Shown piece after piece: positions 17,307 to 23,394 of a stretch of 27,926 bases of DNA; position 1 is the first letter of the stretch, and each line of letters begins with the position of its first letter. A model generated the notes under the pieces. It made no database searches and had not been told where the DNA came from. It worked only from the letters and a program-made list of their open reading frames with translations. The stretch covers positions 3,530-31,455 of the forward strand of contig DFGI01000036.1 of NCBI GenBank assembly GCA_002371705.1. The letters are read 5' to 3'. Both the position numbers and the translations under genes were made by a program. The stretch comes from Bacteroidales bacterium UBA3754 (GTDB lineage: Bacteria; Bacteroidota; Bacteroidia; Bacteroidales; UBA1715).

Positions 17307-17328
17307 GGCATTTCGGTTCGGTAATTCT

Positions 17329-17356
17329 GTAGAGACGTAGCGCGCTACGTCTCTAC
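17329..17356. repeat. Perfect 28-base palindrome
   Basis: GTAGAGACGTAGCG is followed directly by its reverse complement, with no loop. Similar GTAGAGAC...GTCTCTAC palindromes are dispersed intergenic repeats in bacteria (from general knowledge), so it is probably one of a family in this genome. Confidence 0.8.
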
Positions 17357-17386
17357 AAATTGTTGTAAATAAAAACATAATAATTC

Positions 17387-17414
17387 AAAGGTCGTCGCAA
17401 GGCGGCCTTTTTTT
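17387..17414 (+). terminator. Terminator of the FISUMP lipoprotein gene
   Basis: The stem AAAGGTCGTC/GGCGGCCTTT (10 bp including two G-U pairs) closes a GCAA tetraloop and is followed by a T run. Confidence 0.8.
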
Positions 17415-17870
17415 AATGCACAATGCTCAATGCGTAATGCACAATGGTGAGATGCCTCACTCCGTTCGGCATGACGGGGCTTAGATGTGTTAAAAGGAAA
17501 GAAAGGGAAAAATTGCTCCGCAATTTTTCCCTTTCTTTTTTCTTTCGGCTCCAAATGCACGTCATTTCGAGCGAAGCGAGAAATCTGTTTATGAACTTAC
17601 CGCTACATATTAATAAAAAATACTCGGCGGTAACTATGTTTTATTTTGAGTTACCGCCACCTATTATTTCAAAATGGTAGCGGTAACTTTACTCATTGGA
17701 CAAAATGTAGGGCGGCAAAAATGTGGTCTTTTTTGAGTAGAGATTCCAAGCAACGCGAGGCAAGGAATCTGTTTTAATGCGCAATGTTCAATGATTAGAA
17801 ACCTCACTCCGTTCGTCATTTCGCAGCCGAGCGGAGTGAGGCAAGAAATCTCGTATTTTTATAATATTGT
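17411..17870. repeat. Non-coding mosaic of dispersed repeats and hairpins
   Basis: There is no credible gene here. A 22-base element (TTTTAATGCACAATGCTCAATG at 17411, cited by position) recurs with two mismatches at 17772-17793. CCTCACTCCGTTCG occurs at 17455 and 17802. GTCATTTCGAGCGAAGCGAG begins a Bacteroidota-type dispersed repeat at 17561-17587, echoed at 17816-17851. Four copies of a TTACCGCYAC motif in alternating orientation form two tandem hairpins (17594-17688). CCTCACTCCG/CGGAGTGAGG pair at 17802-17811 and 17832-17841. Confidence 0.75.
17498..17538. repeat. Long perfect hairpin, 19-bp stem
   Basis: Arms 17498-17516 and 17520-17538 are exact reverse complements around a three-base TCC loop. 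The stem is purine-rich on one side, with AAAGAAAGGG at its base and AATTGC near the loop, and T-rich flanks follow. It could act as a terminator or be the core of a mobile repeat. Confidence 0.75.
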
Positions 17871-17871
17871 G

Positions 17872-19374
17872 TTATTCCAACGCCTTGCTGATTGCATCAA
17901 CAAATGCTTCCACCGATGCTGTCACAATGTCGGTGTCAACACCGAGACCTTGGTAGAAATGTTTGTTGCATTCCACCTGAACCGACACGCGTCCGCTGTC
18001 GTCGCAACCACCGTTGAAGCCTTGAATCAAGAATTCCTGCAAACGGATGTTGTTTTCGGCAAAGATTTTCTTTACTGCCGTGTAGGCCGCATCAACAGGA
18101 CCGTTACCCGTTGCCGTTTCTGTCTTCACTTCGTCTTTCACTTTTAACGAAACAGTTGCCGTAGGAATCATTGAATTACCGCACACAACCTGAAGTTGCT
18201 CAATGGAAATGATTCGTTCACGTTTTTTCTTGTCTTTTCCTACAAGAATCAGCAAATCGTCGTCATTTACAATCTTCTTTGCGTCTGCCATTTTCAAGAA
18301 ATCTTGATATGTCTTGTCAAGTTCTTCACCTTCAAGAGGATAGCCTAATAGTTGCAGACGATATTTCAATGCGGCGTGACCGCTTCTTGCAGTTAAAATA
18401 ATTGACGATTCGTCAACACCCACGTCTTTCGGGTCTATAATTTCGTAATTTTCGCGGTGTTTCAACACGCCATCCTGATGAATTCCCGACGAGTGTGCAA
18501 AAGCGTTTTTACCCACAATTGCCTTGTTCGCCTGAACAGGACTCTTCATCAGGCGCTGAATCATTTTGCTGGCACGCATAATGTTCGGTGTCACAATGTC
18601 GGTGTGAATATTCAGTGCGGGATGGCTCTTCAGTGCCATTACCACTTCTTCGAGAGCGGTATTACCGGCACGTTCGCCCACGCCGTTTATGGCAACTTCC
18701 ACCTGACGGGCGCCATTCAGCACGCCAAGCACGGTGTTTGCCGTAGCCATGCCCAAGTCATTGTGGCAGTGTGTGGAAATAATCGCTTTGTGGATGTTTG
18801 GAACGTGTTCCATCAAATATTTGATTTTCTCGCCAAATTCGGTCGGAAGGCAATAGCCTGTCGTGTCGGGAATATTCACCACGGTAGCTCCTGCGGCAAT
18901 CACCGCTTCAACCACACGGGCAAGATATTCGTTGTCGGTACGACCAGCATCTTCGCAATAGAATTCCACATCTTCCACATATTTTTTTGCATATTTCACT
19001 GCGTCAACGCCGCGACGGATAATTTCTTCGGGTGTAGATTTCAGTTTGTAGTAGATATGGTTGTAAGACGTACCCAAACCTGTATGAATACGTGGATGTT
19101 TCGCGTAGCGGAGCGCGTCGGCAGCCACGTCAATATCTTTTTGAATGGCACGCGTAAGACCGCACACTGTAGGGTTTGTCACCGTTTTTGAAATTTGCAC
19201 GACAGATTCAAAGTCGCCCGGACTTGAAATCGGGAAACCCGCTTCAATAATGTCAACTCCAAGTTCTTCGAGAACCCGTGCAACTTCCAGTTTCTCAATC
19301 ATGTTTAACTGATTTCCGGGAGCTTGTTCGCCGTCCCGCAGTGTCGTGTCGAAAATGTAAACTTTATCGTCCAT
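17872..19374 (-). CDS. leuA: 2-isopropylmalate synthase
   Basis: LeuA condenses acetyl-CoA with 2-oxoisovalerate in the first step of leucine synthesis. From the ATG at 19374 the protein has 500 residues. The catalytic barrel shows FDTTLRDGEQAPG at residues 8-20, STHCHNDLGMATANT, and GVGERAGNTALEEVV; SGIHQDGVLK and the C-terminal regulatory (leucine-binding) domain follow. The start was chosen because MDDKVYIFDTTLRDGE matches the family start and the nine preceding codons cover the attenuator T run. The leader peptide and terminator upstream indicate control by leucine supply. No leuBCD genes are in the window. Confidence 0.96.
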   Translation of the reverse strand: MDDKVYIFDTTLRDGEQAPGNQLNMIEKLEVARVLEELGVDIIEAGFPISSPGDFESVVQISKTVTNPTVCGLTRAIQKDIDVAADALRYAKHPRIHTGLGTSYNHIYYKLKSTPEEIIRRGVDAVKYAKKYVEDVEFYCEDAGRTDNEYLARVVEAVIAAGATVVNIPDTTGYCLPTEFGEKIKYLMEHVPNIHKAIISTHCHNDLGMATANTVLGVLNGARQVEVAINGVGERAGNTALEEVVMALKSHPALNIHTDIVTPNIMRASKMIQRLMKSPVQANKAIVGKNAFAHSSGIHQDGVLKHRENYEIIDPKDVGVDESSIILTARSGHAALKYRLQLLGYPLEGEELDKTYQDFLKMADAKKIVNDDDLLILVGKDKKKRERIISIEQLQVVCGNSMIPTATVSLKVKDEVKTETATGNGPVDAAYTAVKKIFAENNIRLQEFLIQGFNGGCDDSGRVSVQVECNKHFYQGLGVDTDIVTASVEAFVDAISKALE

Positions 19375-19382
19375 AGTTTTAA

Positions 19383-19453
19383 TAAAAAAAGAAAACCCCA
19401 AAGCAAAACGCTAAGGGGCTTGTTATACTTAATAGTCCTGCGACCCCTTAGCG
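19383..19453 (-). promoter_or_regulatory. Leucine transcription attenuator upstream of leuA
   Basis: Three segments in minus-strand order: segment 2, CGCTAAGGGG (19453-19444), overlaps the leader-peptide stop codon; segment 3, CCCCTTAGCG (19418-19409), is its perfect complement; segment 4, GCTTTGGGG (19404-19396), can pair with segment 3 instead, with two mismatches, and is followed by a T-rich run (19395-19383). So 2:3 is an antiterminator and 3:4 the terminator. A ribosome stalled on the Leu codons frees segment 2; one that reaches the stop codon covers it. Confidence 0.8.
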
Positions 19454-19501
19454 TACGCTAACGAGCAACAAGAGCAATATGTCAATACAAAATGTTTTCA
19501 T
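19448..19501 (-). CDS. Leucine-rich leader peptide of leuA
   Basis: A 17-residue open frame, MKTFCIDILLLLLVSVR, with five Leu codons in a row (TTG CTC TTG TTG CTC) flanked by Ile and Val codons. Its CGC TAA end lies inside segment 2 of the attenuator. This is the arrangement expected of a branched-chain amino-acid leader peptide that senses charged tRNA-Leu. It is too short for ordinary gene calling. A -7 box TATATTTG lies 5 bases before the ATG, so the transcript could be nearly leaderless. Confidence 0.8.
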   Translation of the reverse strand: MKTFCIDILLLLLVSVR

Positions 19502-19506
19502 CAGTG

Positions 19507-19514
19507 CAAATATA
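19507..19514 (-). promoter_or_regulatory. Possible -7 box for the leuA leader
   Basis: TATATTTG on the minus strand, just before the leader-peptide ATG. No good TTG -33 element is visible, and transcription could also come from gmhA-siaC. Confidence 0.45.
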
Positions 19515-19528
19515 GCTATTTTTTGAAA

Positions 19529-19915
19529 TTATTTCCTTTCTACTGCAATAAATTCAAATGGAATTGTTACAAATTGTTGATACACAGTTCCGGAATCCTT
19601 CATGTCGGTGTCGTTTTCGAAATAAAGCCAGCGAACTATCACGGGAATGTTGTGTTTTGATTTGTATTTTTCCATTATATGAATCATTTTTAGCAAATAT
19701 TTTGCTGAAGCCGTGTTGAAATATTCCAATTGGATTTCCAGTACAAATCGTTTGGCGAATTCCTGTATGTTGTTTTCCAACCATGTGACCACAGGAATGT
19801 AAAACGATGCCGCGTCTTCGGGAAACGAGCGTCCTAACATACACAATTTGTCGTCGTCAATGTTGAAATACACCTCTGGAGTGTGCGCAGTTGCTTCTAT
19901 ATATAAATGTTCCAT
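19529..19915 (-). CDS. SiaC-family regulatory phosphoprotein (DUF1987)
   Basis: The protein has 128 residues, the typical size. In Pseudomonas aeruginosa, SiaC is phosphorylated by the kinase SiaB, dephosphorylated by the PP2C phosphatase SiaA, and controls a diguanylate cyclase. The motif LEYFNTASAKYLL places a Thr at residue 68, the known phosphorylation position of the family, so the switch looks intact. It begins two bases after the gmhA stop. No siaB-like kinase is in the window; a SpoIIE phosphatase is encoded at 10587-13931. The downstream target in this organism is unknown. Confidence 0.88.
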   Translation of the reverse strand: MEHLYIEATAHTPEVYFNIDDDKLCMLGRSFPEDAASFYIPVVTWLENNIQEFAKRFVLEIQLEYFNTASAKYLLKMIHIMEKYKSKHNIPVIVRWLYFENDTDMKDSGTVYQQFVTIPFEFIAVERK

Positions 19916-19917
19916 AC

Positions 19918-20496
19918 TTATTGTTTAAATAACGAGTCTTCAACCAAACCACACAAAATATGACCAATTAGAATGTGCGTTTCTTGAATTCTTGCTGTTA
20001 CTGTTGACGGCACGCAAATGCACACATCGCATTTTCCTGCCATTTTTCCACCAGTTCCGCCCGTTAGTCCGACGGTGAAAATCTTCTTTTCACGGCAAAC
20101 ATCAAATGCTTGCAGTATGTTTGCGGAATTTCCCGATGTTGAGATTCCGATAAACACATCGCCTGCGTTTCCGAGTGCTTTTACTTGACGGGAAAATAAC
20201 ACGTCGAAATTGTAATCGTTTGATATTGAAGTCACTACGGAGCTGTCTGTGGTCAACGCCAATGCGGGAATGCCATCATGGTCAAACGTAAAGCGATTCA
20301 CTAATTCAGCAGCCAAATGTTGCGCATCGGCGGCGCTTCCACCATTCCCGGCAAACAGTGTCTTTCCGCCTGCCCGATACGATTCTATCATTTTATTCGC
20401 AACCTGTTCTATCTGCGACATTGCCGCTTCGTCAGCCATCAATTTCTGTTTCACCGAAACCGATTCCGCTATTATGTTTTGTATCGTGTGTTTCAT
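19918..20496 (-). CDS. gmhA: Sedoheptulose-7-phosphate isomerase (SIS domain)
   Basis: GmhA converts sedoheptulose 7-phosphate to heptose 7-phosphate for the LPS inner core. The protein has 192 residues, as usual. The SIS fold shows LFAGNGGSAADAQHLAAELV at residues 47-66, a phosphate-binding GISTSGNSANIL around 117-128, and a late HILIGHILCGLVE. Other members of this SIS family (DiaA) act at replication origins, but the active-site sequence favours GmhA. It has a promoter -7 box at 20514-20521 and is followed by siaC with a two-base gap. Confidence 0.92.
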   Translation of the reverse strand: MKHTIQNIIAESVSVKQKLMADEAAMSQIEQVANKMIESYRAGGKTLFAGNGGSAADAQHLAAELVNRFTFDHDGIPALALTTDSSVVTSISNDYNFDVLFSRQVKALGNAGDVFIGISTSGNSANILQAFDVCREKKIFTVGLTGGTGGKMAGKCDVCICVPSTVTARIQETHILIGHILCGLVEDSLFKQ

Positions 20497-20513
20497 TGTA
20501 CAACTCTCTGGCG

Positions 20514-20521
20514 CAAAGGTA
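20514..20521 (-). promoter_or_regulatory. -7 box for gmhA
   Basis: TACCTTTG on the minus strand, with a TTG about 22 bases further upstream. It is one half of a divergent promoter region with pgeF. Confidence 0.55.
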
Positions 20522-20555
20522 TAACTTTCGGATTAAATCATTACAATAATTTCCA

Positions 20556-20563
20556 TATCTTTG
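20556..20563 (+). promoter_or_regulatory. -7 box for pgeF
   Basis: TATCTTTG on the plus strand, 19 bases before the ATG. The -33 region is weak. Confidence 0.55.
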
Positions 20564-20582
20564 ATATATAATTATAATTCGT

Positions 20583-21317
20583 ATGTTGACGTTTAAAGAA
20601 AAAGAAATTCCTCATTTTGAATGGCTTGCAAATAATAAATGCGTGGCAGGATTCTCCACACGCCTTGGAGGAGTGAGCTCGGGAGTATATGAGAGTATGA
20701 ATGTGGGACTGCATTCAAAGGATGAAAAAGAACATATTTTAGAAAATCGAAACAGATTTTTCTCCGCCGTTGCGCCACAGTTTTCGGTGAAAAATCTGCA
20801 TCAAATTCATTCCGCTGATATTGTGGAGGTTACCAGTTCGTTTGTGAACGACACCGAAGCTGACGGTTTTTTTACGATGCAAAAAGGAGTTTTGTTGACA
20901 ATTTCCATAGCAGATTGCGGTTCTGTTTTGTTCCACGATGATGAATTTTCGATTGTGGCTGGTTTGCATTGCGGTTGGCGGGGCACACGCGATGGAATTA
21001 TCCAGAATATGGTCGAAATTTTGTCTGATTATGTTCCAATGGAAAAACTTACAGCCTACATCGGTCCAATGATAGCACAGGAAAGCTACGAAGTTGGCTC
21101 GGAATTTTTAAATTATTTTCCAAAAGAATTTTTTACAACAAAGAACGATTCTCTTTATTTTGACTTAAATGCCTGTGTGACAACGACATTGCGACAATGT
21201 GGCATGAAGAAAATTCATAATGCCAATCTCAATACGTATGCGAATCGTGATTTGTTTTTTTCGTATCGCCGTGATGGTCCAACTGGTAGATTATGTTCGT
21301 ATATTGGTATAAAATAG
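20583..21317 (+). CDS. pgeF: YfiH/LACC1-family protein (PgeF)
   Basis: The protein has 244 residues and belongs to the YfiH/DUF152 family. Members were called polyphenol oxidases; they also act as purine-nucleoside phosphorylase/deaminases, and PgeF of E. coli corrects a mis-inserted amino acid in a peptidoglycan precursor. The zinc site is visible as QIHSADIV (His76), IADCGSVLF (Cys112) and LHCGWRGT (His129). The C-terminal FSYRRDGPTGRLCSYIGIK is typical. It is transcribed away from gmhA and followed by an independent gene. Confidence 0.92.
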   Translation: MLTFKEKEIPHFEWLANNKCVAGFSTRLGGVSSGVYESMNVGLHSKDEKEHILENRNRFFSAVAPQFSVKNLHQIHSADIVEVTSSFVNDTEADGFFTMQKGVLLTISIADCGSVLFHDDEFSIVAGLHCGWRGTRDGIIQNMVEILSDYVPMEKLTAYIGPMIAQESYEVGSEFLNYFPKEFFTTKNDSLYFDLNACVTTTLRQCGMKKIHNANLNTYANRDLFFSYRRDGPTGRLCSYIGIK

Positions 21318-21384
21318 CAATCCTACATATGTTTTTTTCGCAATAAATTTTTATATTTACACGTTACAATAAAAAAATAAAACT

Positions 21385-21852
21385 ATGAACGTAAAAGATT
21401 TTTTAATTGGAGCGTGTACTGCGATAGTTGGTGCCGCTATTGGTGTGGCAATTTGCTGCTGTGTAAGTAATTGTGGTAAAAAATGCGATAAGCAATCTGC
21501 CTGTCCGACAGAACAAGTACAACAATGTTGTCCGCAAGGCGAATGCTGTCCCGACGGACCATGTTGCCATAAGGGACAAAAACCAGCATTTGACCGTCAT
21601 CGTCAACACGGAAAATGTCCTATGGAAATGGCGAAAGAACTGAATTTGAGCGAAGAACAAATGACACAAGTAAAAGCATTGTTCGATGCACAAAAGTCTG
21701 AAATGAAAGCGGCAAGAGAAAAATTCGACGAAGCTTTCAAAACTATTTTGACTGACGAACAGAAAGCTAAATTCGCTGAAATGAAAGCAAAGAAAAAATG
21801 TCCAAAAGACAAAAAATGCGAAAAACCCGACGACGACGATGATGAAGATTAA
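21385..21852 (+). CDS. Membrane-anchored Cys-rich Spy/CpxP-like protein
   Basis: The protein has 155 residues. A hydrophobic segment (residues 6-29) acts as an uncleaved anchor or signal. Residues 24-61 hold 12 Cys, many as CC pairs about six residues apart (QCCPQGECCPDGPCC). Residues 80-135 form an amphipathic helical region with two LTxxQ-like motifs (LNLSEEQ and ILTDEQ), as in Spy/CpxP periplasmic chaperones and metal-stress sensors. The C-terminus is Lys-rich, then ends in a run of Asp/Glu. I infer a periplasmic protein that may bind metal through its Cys pairs and acidic tail. A strong terminator follows. Confidence 0.82.
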   Translation: MNVKDFLIGACTAIVGAAIGVAICCCVSNCGKKCDKQSACPTEQVQQCCPQGECCPDGPCCHKGQKPAFDRHRQHGKCPMEMAKELNLSEEQMTQVKALFDAQKSEMKAAREKFDEAFKTILTDEQKAKFAEMKAKKKCPKDKKCEKPDDDDDED

Positions 21853-21877
21853 CAGGGCTTCGCTGTAAAAAAACACG

Positions 21878-21915
21878 ACCCTCTTGTTATTTTTTCAACA
21901 AGAGGGTTGTTTTTT
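21878..21915 (+). terminator. Terminator of the Cys-rich gene
   Basis: A perfect 11-bp stem (ACCCTCTTGTT at 21878-21888, AACAAGAGGGT at 21897-21907) is followed by GTTTTTT. Its 3' flank overlaps the metK -33 element. Confidence 0.9.
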
Positions 21916-21936
21916 ATAAGAAGCATTGTATATTTG
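21906..21936 (+). promoter_or_regulatory. Bacteroidota-type promoter for metK
   Basis: GTTG (21906-21909), 19-base spacer, TATATTTG (21929-21936). Transcription should begin near 21942, which leaves a leader of about 105 bases that starts almost exactly at the candidate aptamer. Confidence 0.75.
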
Positions 21937-21946
21937 CTTCCAACAA

Positions 21947-22014
21947 GTGGAAAGATTTGAGTTGATTGCAACCACACAAAAAAATGCTAAAACACAAACT
22001 GCATTCGCCAACTC
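21947..22014 (+). promoter_or_regulatory. Candidate SAM-II-like riboswitch in the metK leader
   Basis: P1 is GTGG (21947-21950) with CCAC (21972-21975). The enclosed loop contains GATTTGAG and ends TTGCAA, as I remember for SAM-II. Ten bases after P1 comes GCTAAAA (21986-21992), the other conserved SAM-II block, at about its usual distance. Loop bases AGTTG can pair with CAAACT directly after that block (one bulged A), or GAGTTG can pair perfectly with CAACTC (22009-22014), giving an H-type pseudoknot. The short P1 is a weakness. The position ahead of SAM synthetase fits. Confidence 0.5.
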
Positions 22015-22049
22015 TTTCCCATTGATTTGTAACTTAAAATTTAAAAACT

Positions 22050-23312
22050 ATGGGATATTTATTCACTTCAGAATCAGTTTCAGAAGGTCATCCAGACAAA
22101 GTCGCTGACCAAATTTCAGACGCAATTCTTGACGCATACCTCAGTCAAGACCCGACATCGAAAGTCGCTTGCGAAACGTTGGTAACAACAGGTTTGACGG
22201 TTTTAGCCGGCGAAATCAAAAGCAAAGGTGTTGTTGACGTTCAGGAAATCGCACGAAAAGTCATCAATCAAATCGGTTACAACAAGTCGGAATACCAATT
22301 CGACGGAAATTCCTGCGGTATTCTTTCTGCACTTCACGCTCAGTCCGCCGACATCAATCAAGGCGTGGAACGAGCAAATCCCGAAGAACAAGGCGCTGGC
22401 GACCAAGGTATGATGTTCGGCTACGCAATCGACGAAACCGACAACTACATGCCTTTGACGTTGGACATCGCGCACCGTTTATTGCAAAAGCTCGCTGAAG
22501 TTCGTAAAGCAGGTAAAGTAATGAAATACCTTCGTCCCGATTCAAAATCGCAAGTAACAATCGAATACGACGAAAAGACAAATAAAGCCATAAAAATCGA
22601 TACGATTGTAATCTCCACCCAACACGATGATTTTGGTATTTCAGACGAAGAAACTCAGGCCAAAATCAGCGAAGATTTACGCAAATACGTCATAAAACCT
22701 GTACGTTTAAGTTATCCGAAACAATTACAGAAACTTTTCGACCAAGATTTTAAATTCATGGTCAATCCAACGGGGAAATTCGTCATTGGCGGTCCTCACG
22801 GCGACACTGGTCTGACAGGCCGTAAAATCATAGTTGACACCTACGGTGGTCGTGGAGCACACGGTGGCGGAGCATTTTCGGGAAAAGATTCTTCAAAAGT
22901 GGACAGAAGTGCCGCATACGCAGCCCGTCACATTGCAAAAAATCTTGTTGCGGCTGGAATTGCACACGAATGTTTGGTTCAAGTTTCGTACGCAATTGGC
23001 GTGGCAAAACCTGTAAATATCTACGTAAACACATACGGTACTTGTTGTGCAAAGAAAGCAAACGGAAAACCATACAGCGACGAAGAAATCGCAGAAAAAG
23101 TTGCAAAACTATTCGACCTTCGTCCAATAGCAATTGTGAAACGGTTTGGACTGACAAATCCTATTTTCCAAGCAACTGCCTCGTACGGTCATTTCGGAAA
23201 AACTCCTGAGATGAGAGAAGTTGTTGTAAACGGGAAAAAGAAAAAAGTTCAATTCTTCGGTTGGGAATTGCTTGACTATGTTGATAAAATCAAGAAAGAG
23301 TTTAAGTGCTAA
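22050..23312 (+). CDS. metK: S-adenosylmethionine synthetase
   Basis: MetK makes SAM from methionine and ATP. The protein has 420 residues, slightly longer than E. coli MetK (384) and normal for Bacteroidota. Signature elements are TSESVSEGHPDKVADQISDA at the N-terminus, GAGDQGMMFGYA near residue 115, GGPHGDTGLTGRKIIVDTYG, and the phosphate-binding GGGAFSGKDSSKVDRSAAY. It has its own promoter and a structured leader that may respond to SAM, the product, which would give feedback control. A bidirectional terminator follows. Confidence 0.98.
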   Translation: MGYLFTSESVSEGHPDKVADQISDAILDAYLSQDPTSKVACETLVTTGLTVLAGEIKSKGVVDVQEIARKVINQIGYNKSEYQFDGNSCGILSALHAQSADINQGVERANPEEQGAGDQGMMFGYAIDETDNYMPLTLDIAHRLLQKLAEVRKAGKVMKYLRPDSKSQVTIEYDEKTNKAIKIDTIVISTQHDDFGISDEETQAKISEDLRKYVIKPVRLSYPKQLQKLFDQDFKFMVNPTGKFVIGGPHGDTGLTGRKIIVDTYGGRGAHGGGAFSGKDSSKVDRSAAYAARHIAKNLVAAGIAHECLVQVSYAIGVAKPVNIYVNTYGTCCAKKANGKPYSDEEIAEKVAKLFDLRPIAIVKRFGLTNPIFQATASYGHFGKTPEMREVVVNGKKKKVQFFGWELLDYVDKIKKEFKC

Positions 23313-23335
23313 TTGCTTATAGCACAATAACAAAA

Positions 23336-23367
23336 AAGCACTCTCGAATTTCGGGAGTGCTTTTTTT
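23336..23367. terminator. Bidirectional terminator between metK and the OMP gene
   Basis: 12-bp arms AAGCACTCTCGA and TCGGGAGTGCTT (one G-U pair) enclose an ATT loop, with T on the plus-strand 3' side and A on the 5' side. It can terminate both convergent genes. Confidence 0.9.
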
Positions 23368-23394
23368 ATGTGAGCAAATTAGTTGATTTTCTTT

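Noticed and set aside
17387..17414. Hairpin with four-base loop as the DGR homing hairpin
   Set aside because: The GCAA loop, T run and distance of about 165 bases from the stop codon fit a terminator better.
18457..19191. 244-residue open frame on the plus strand
   Set aside because: It is antisense to the catalytic core of leuA; its Cys/His/Phe-rich composition is a by-product of leuA codons.
21984..22025. 13-codon open frame in the metK leader as a leader peptide
   Set aside because: It codes for no run of Met or other informative residues and overlaps the conserved-looking GCTAAAA block, so chance is more likely.
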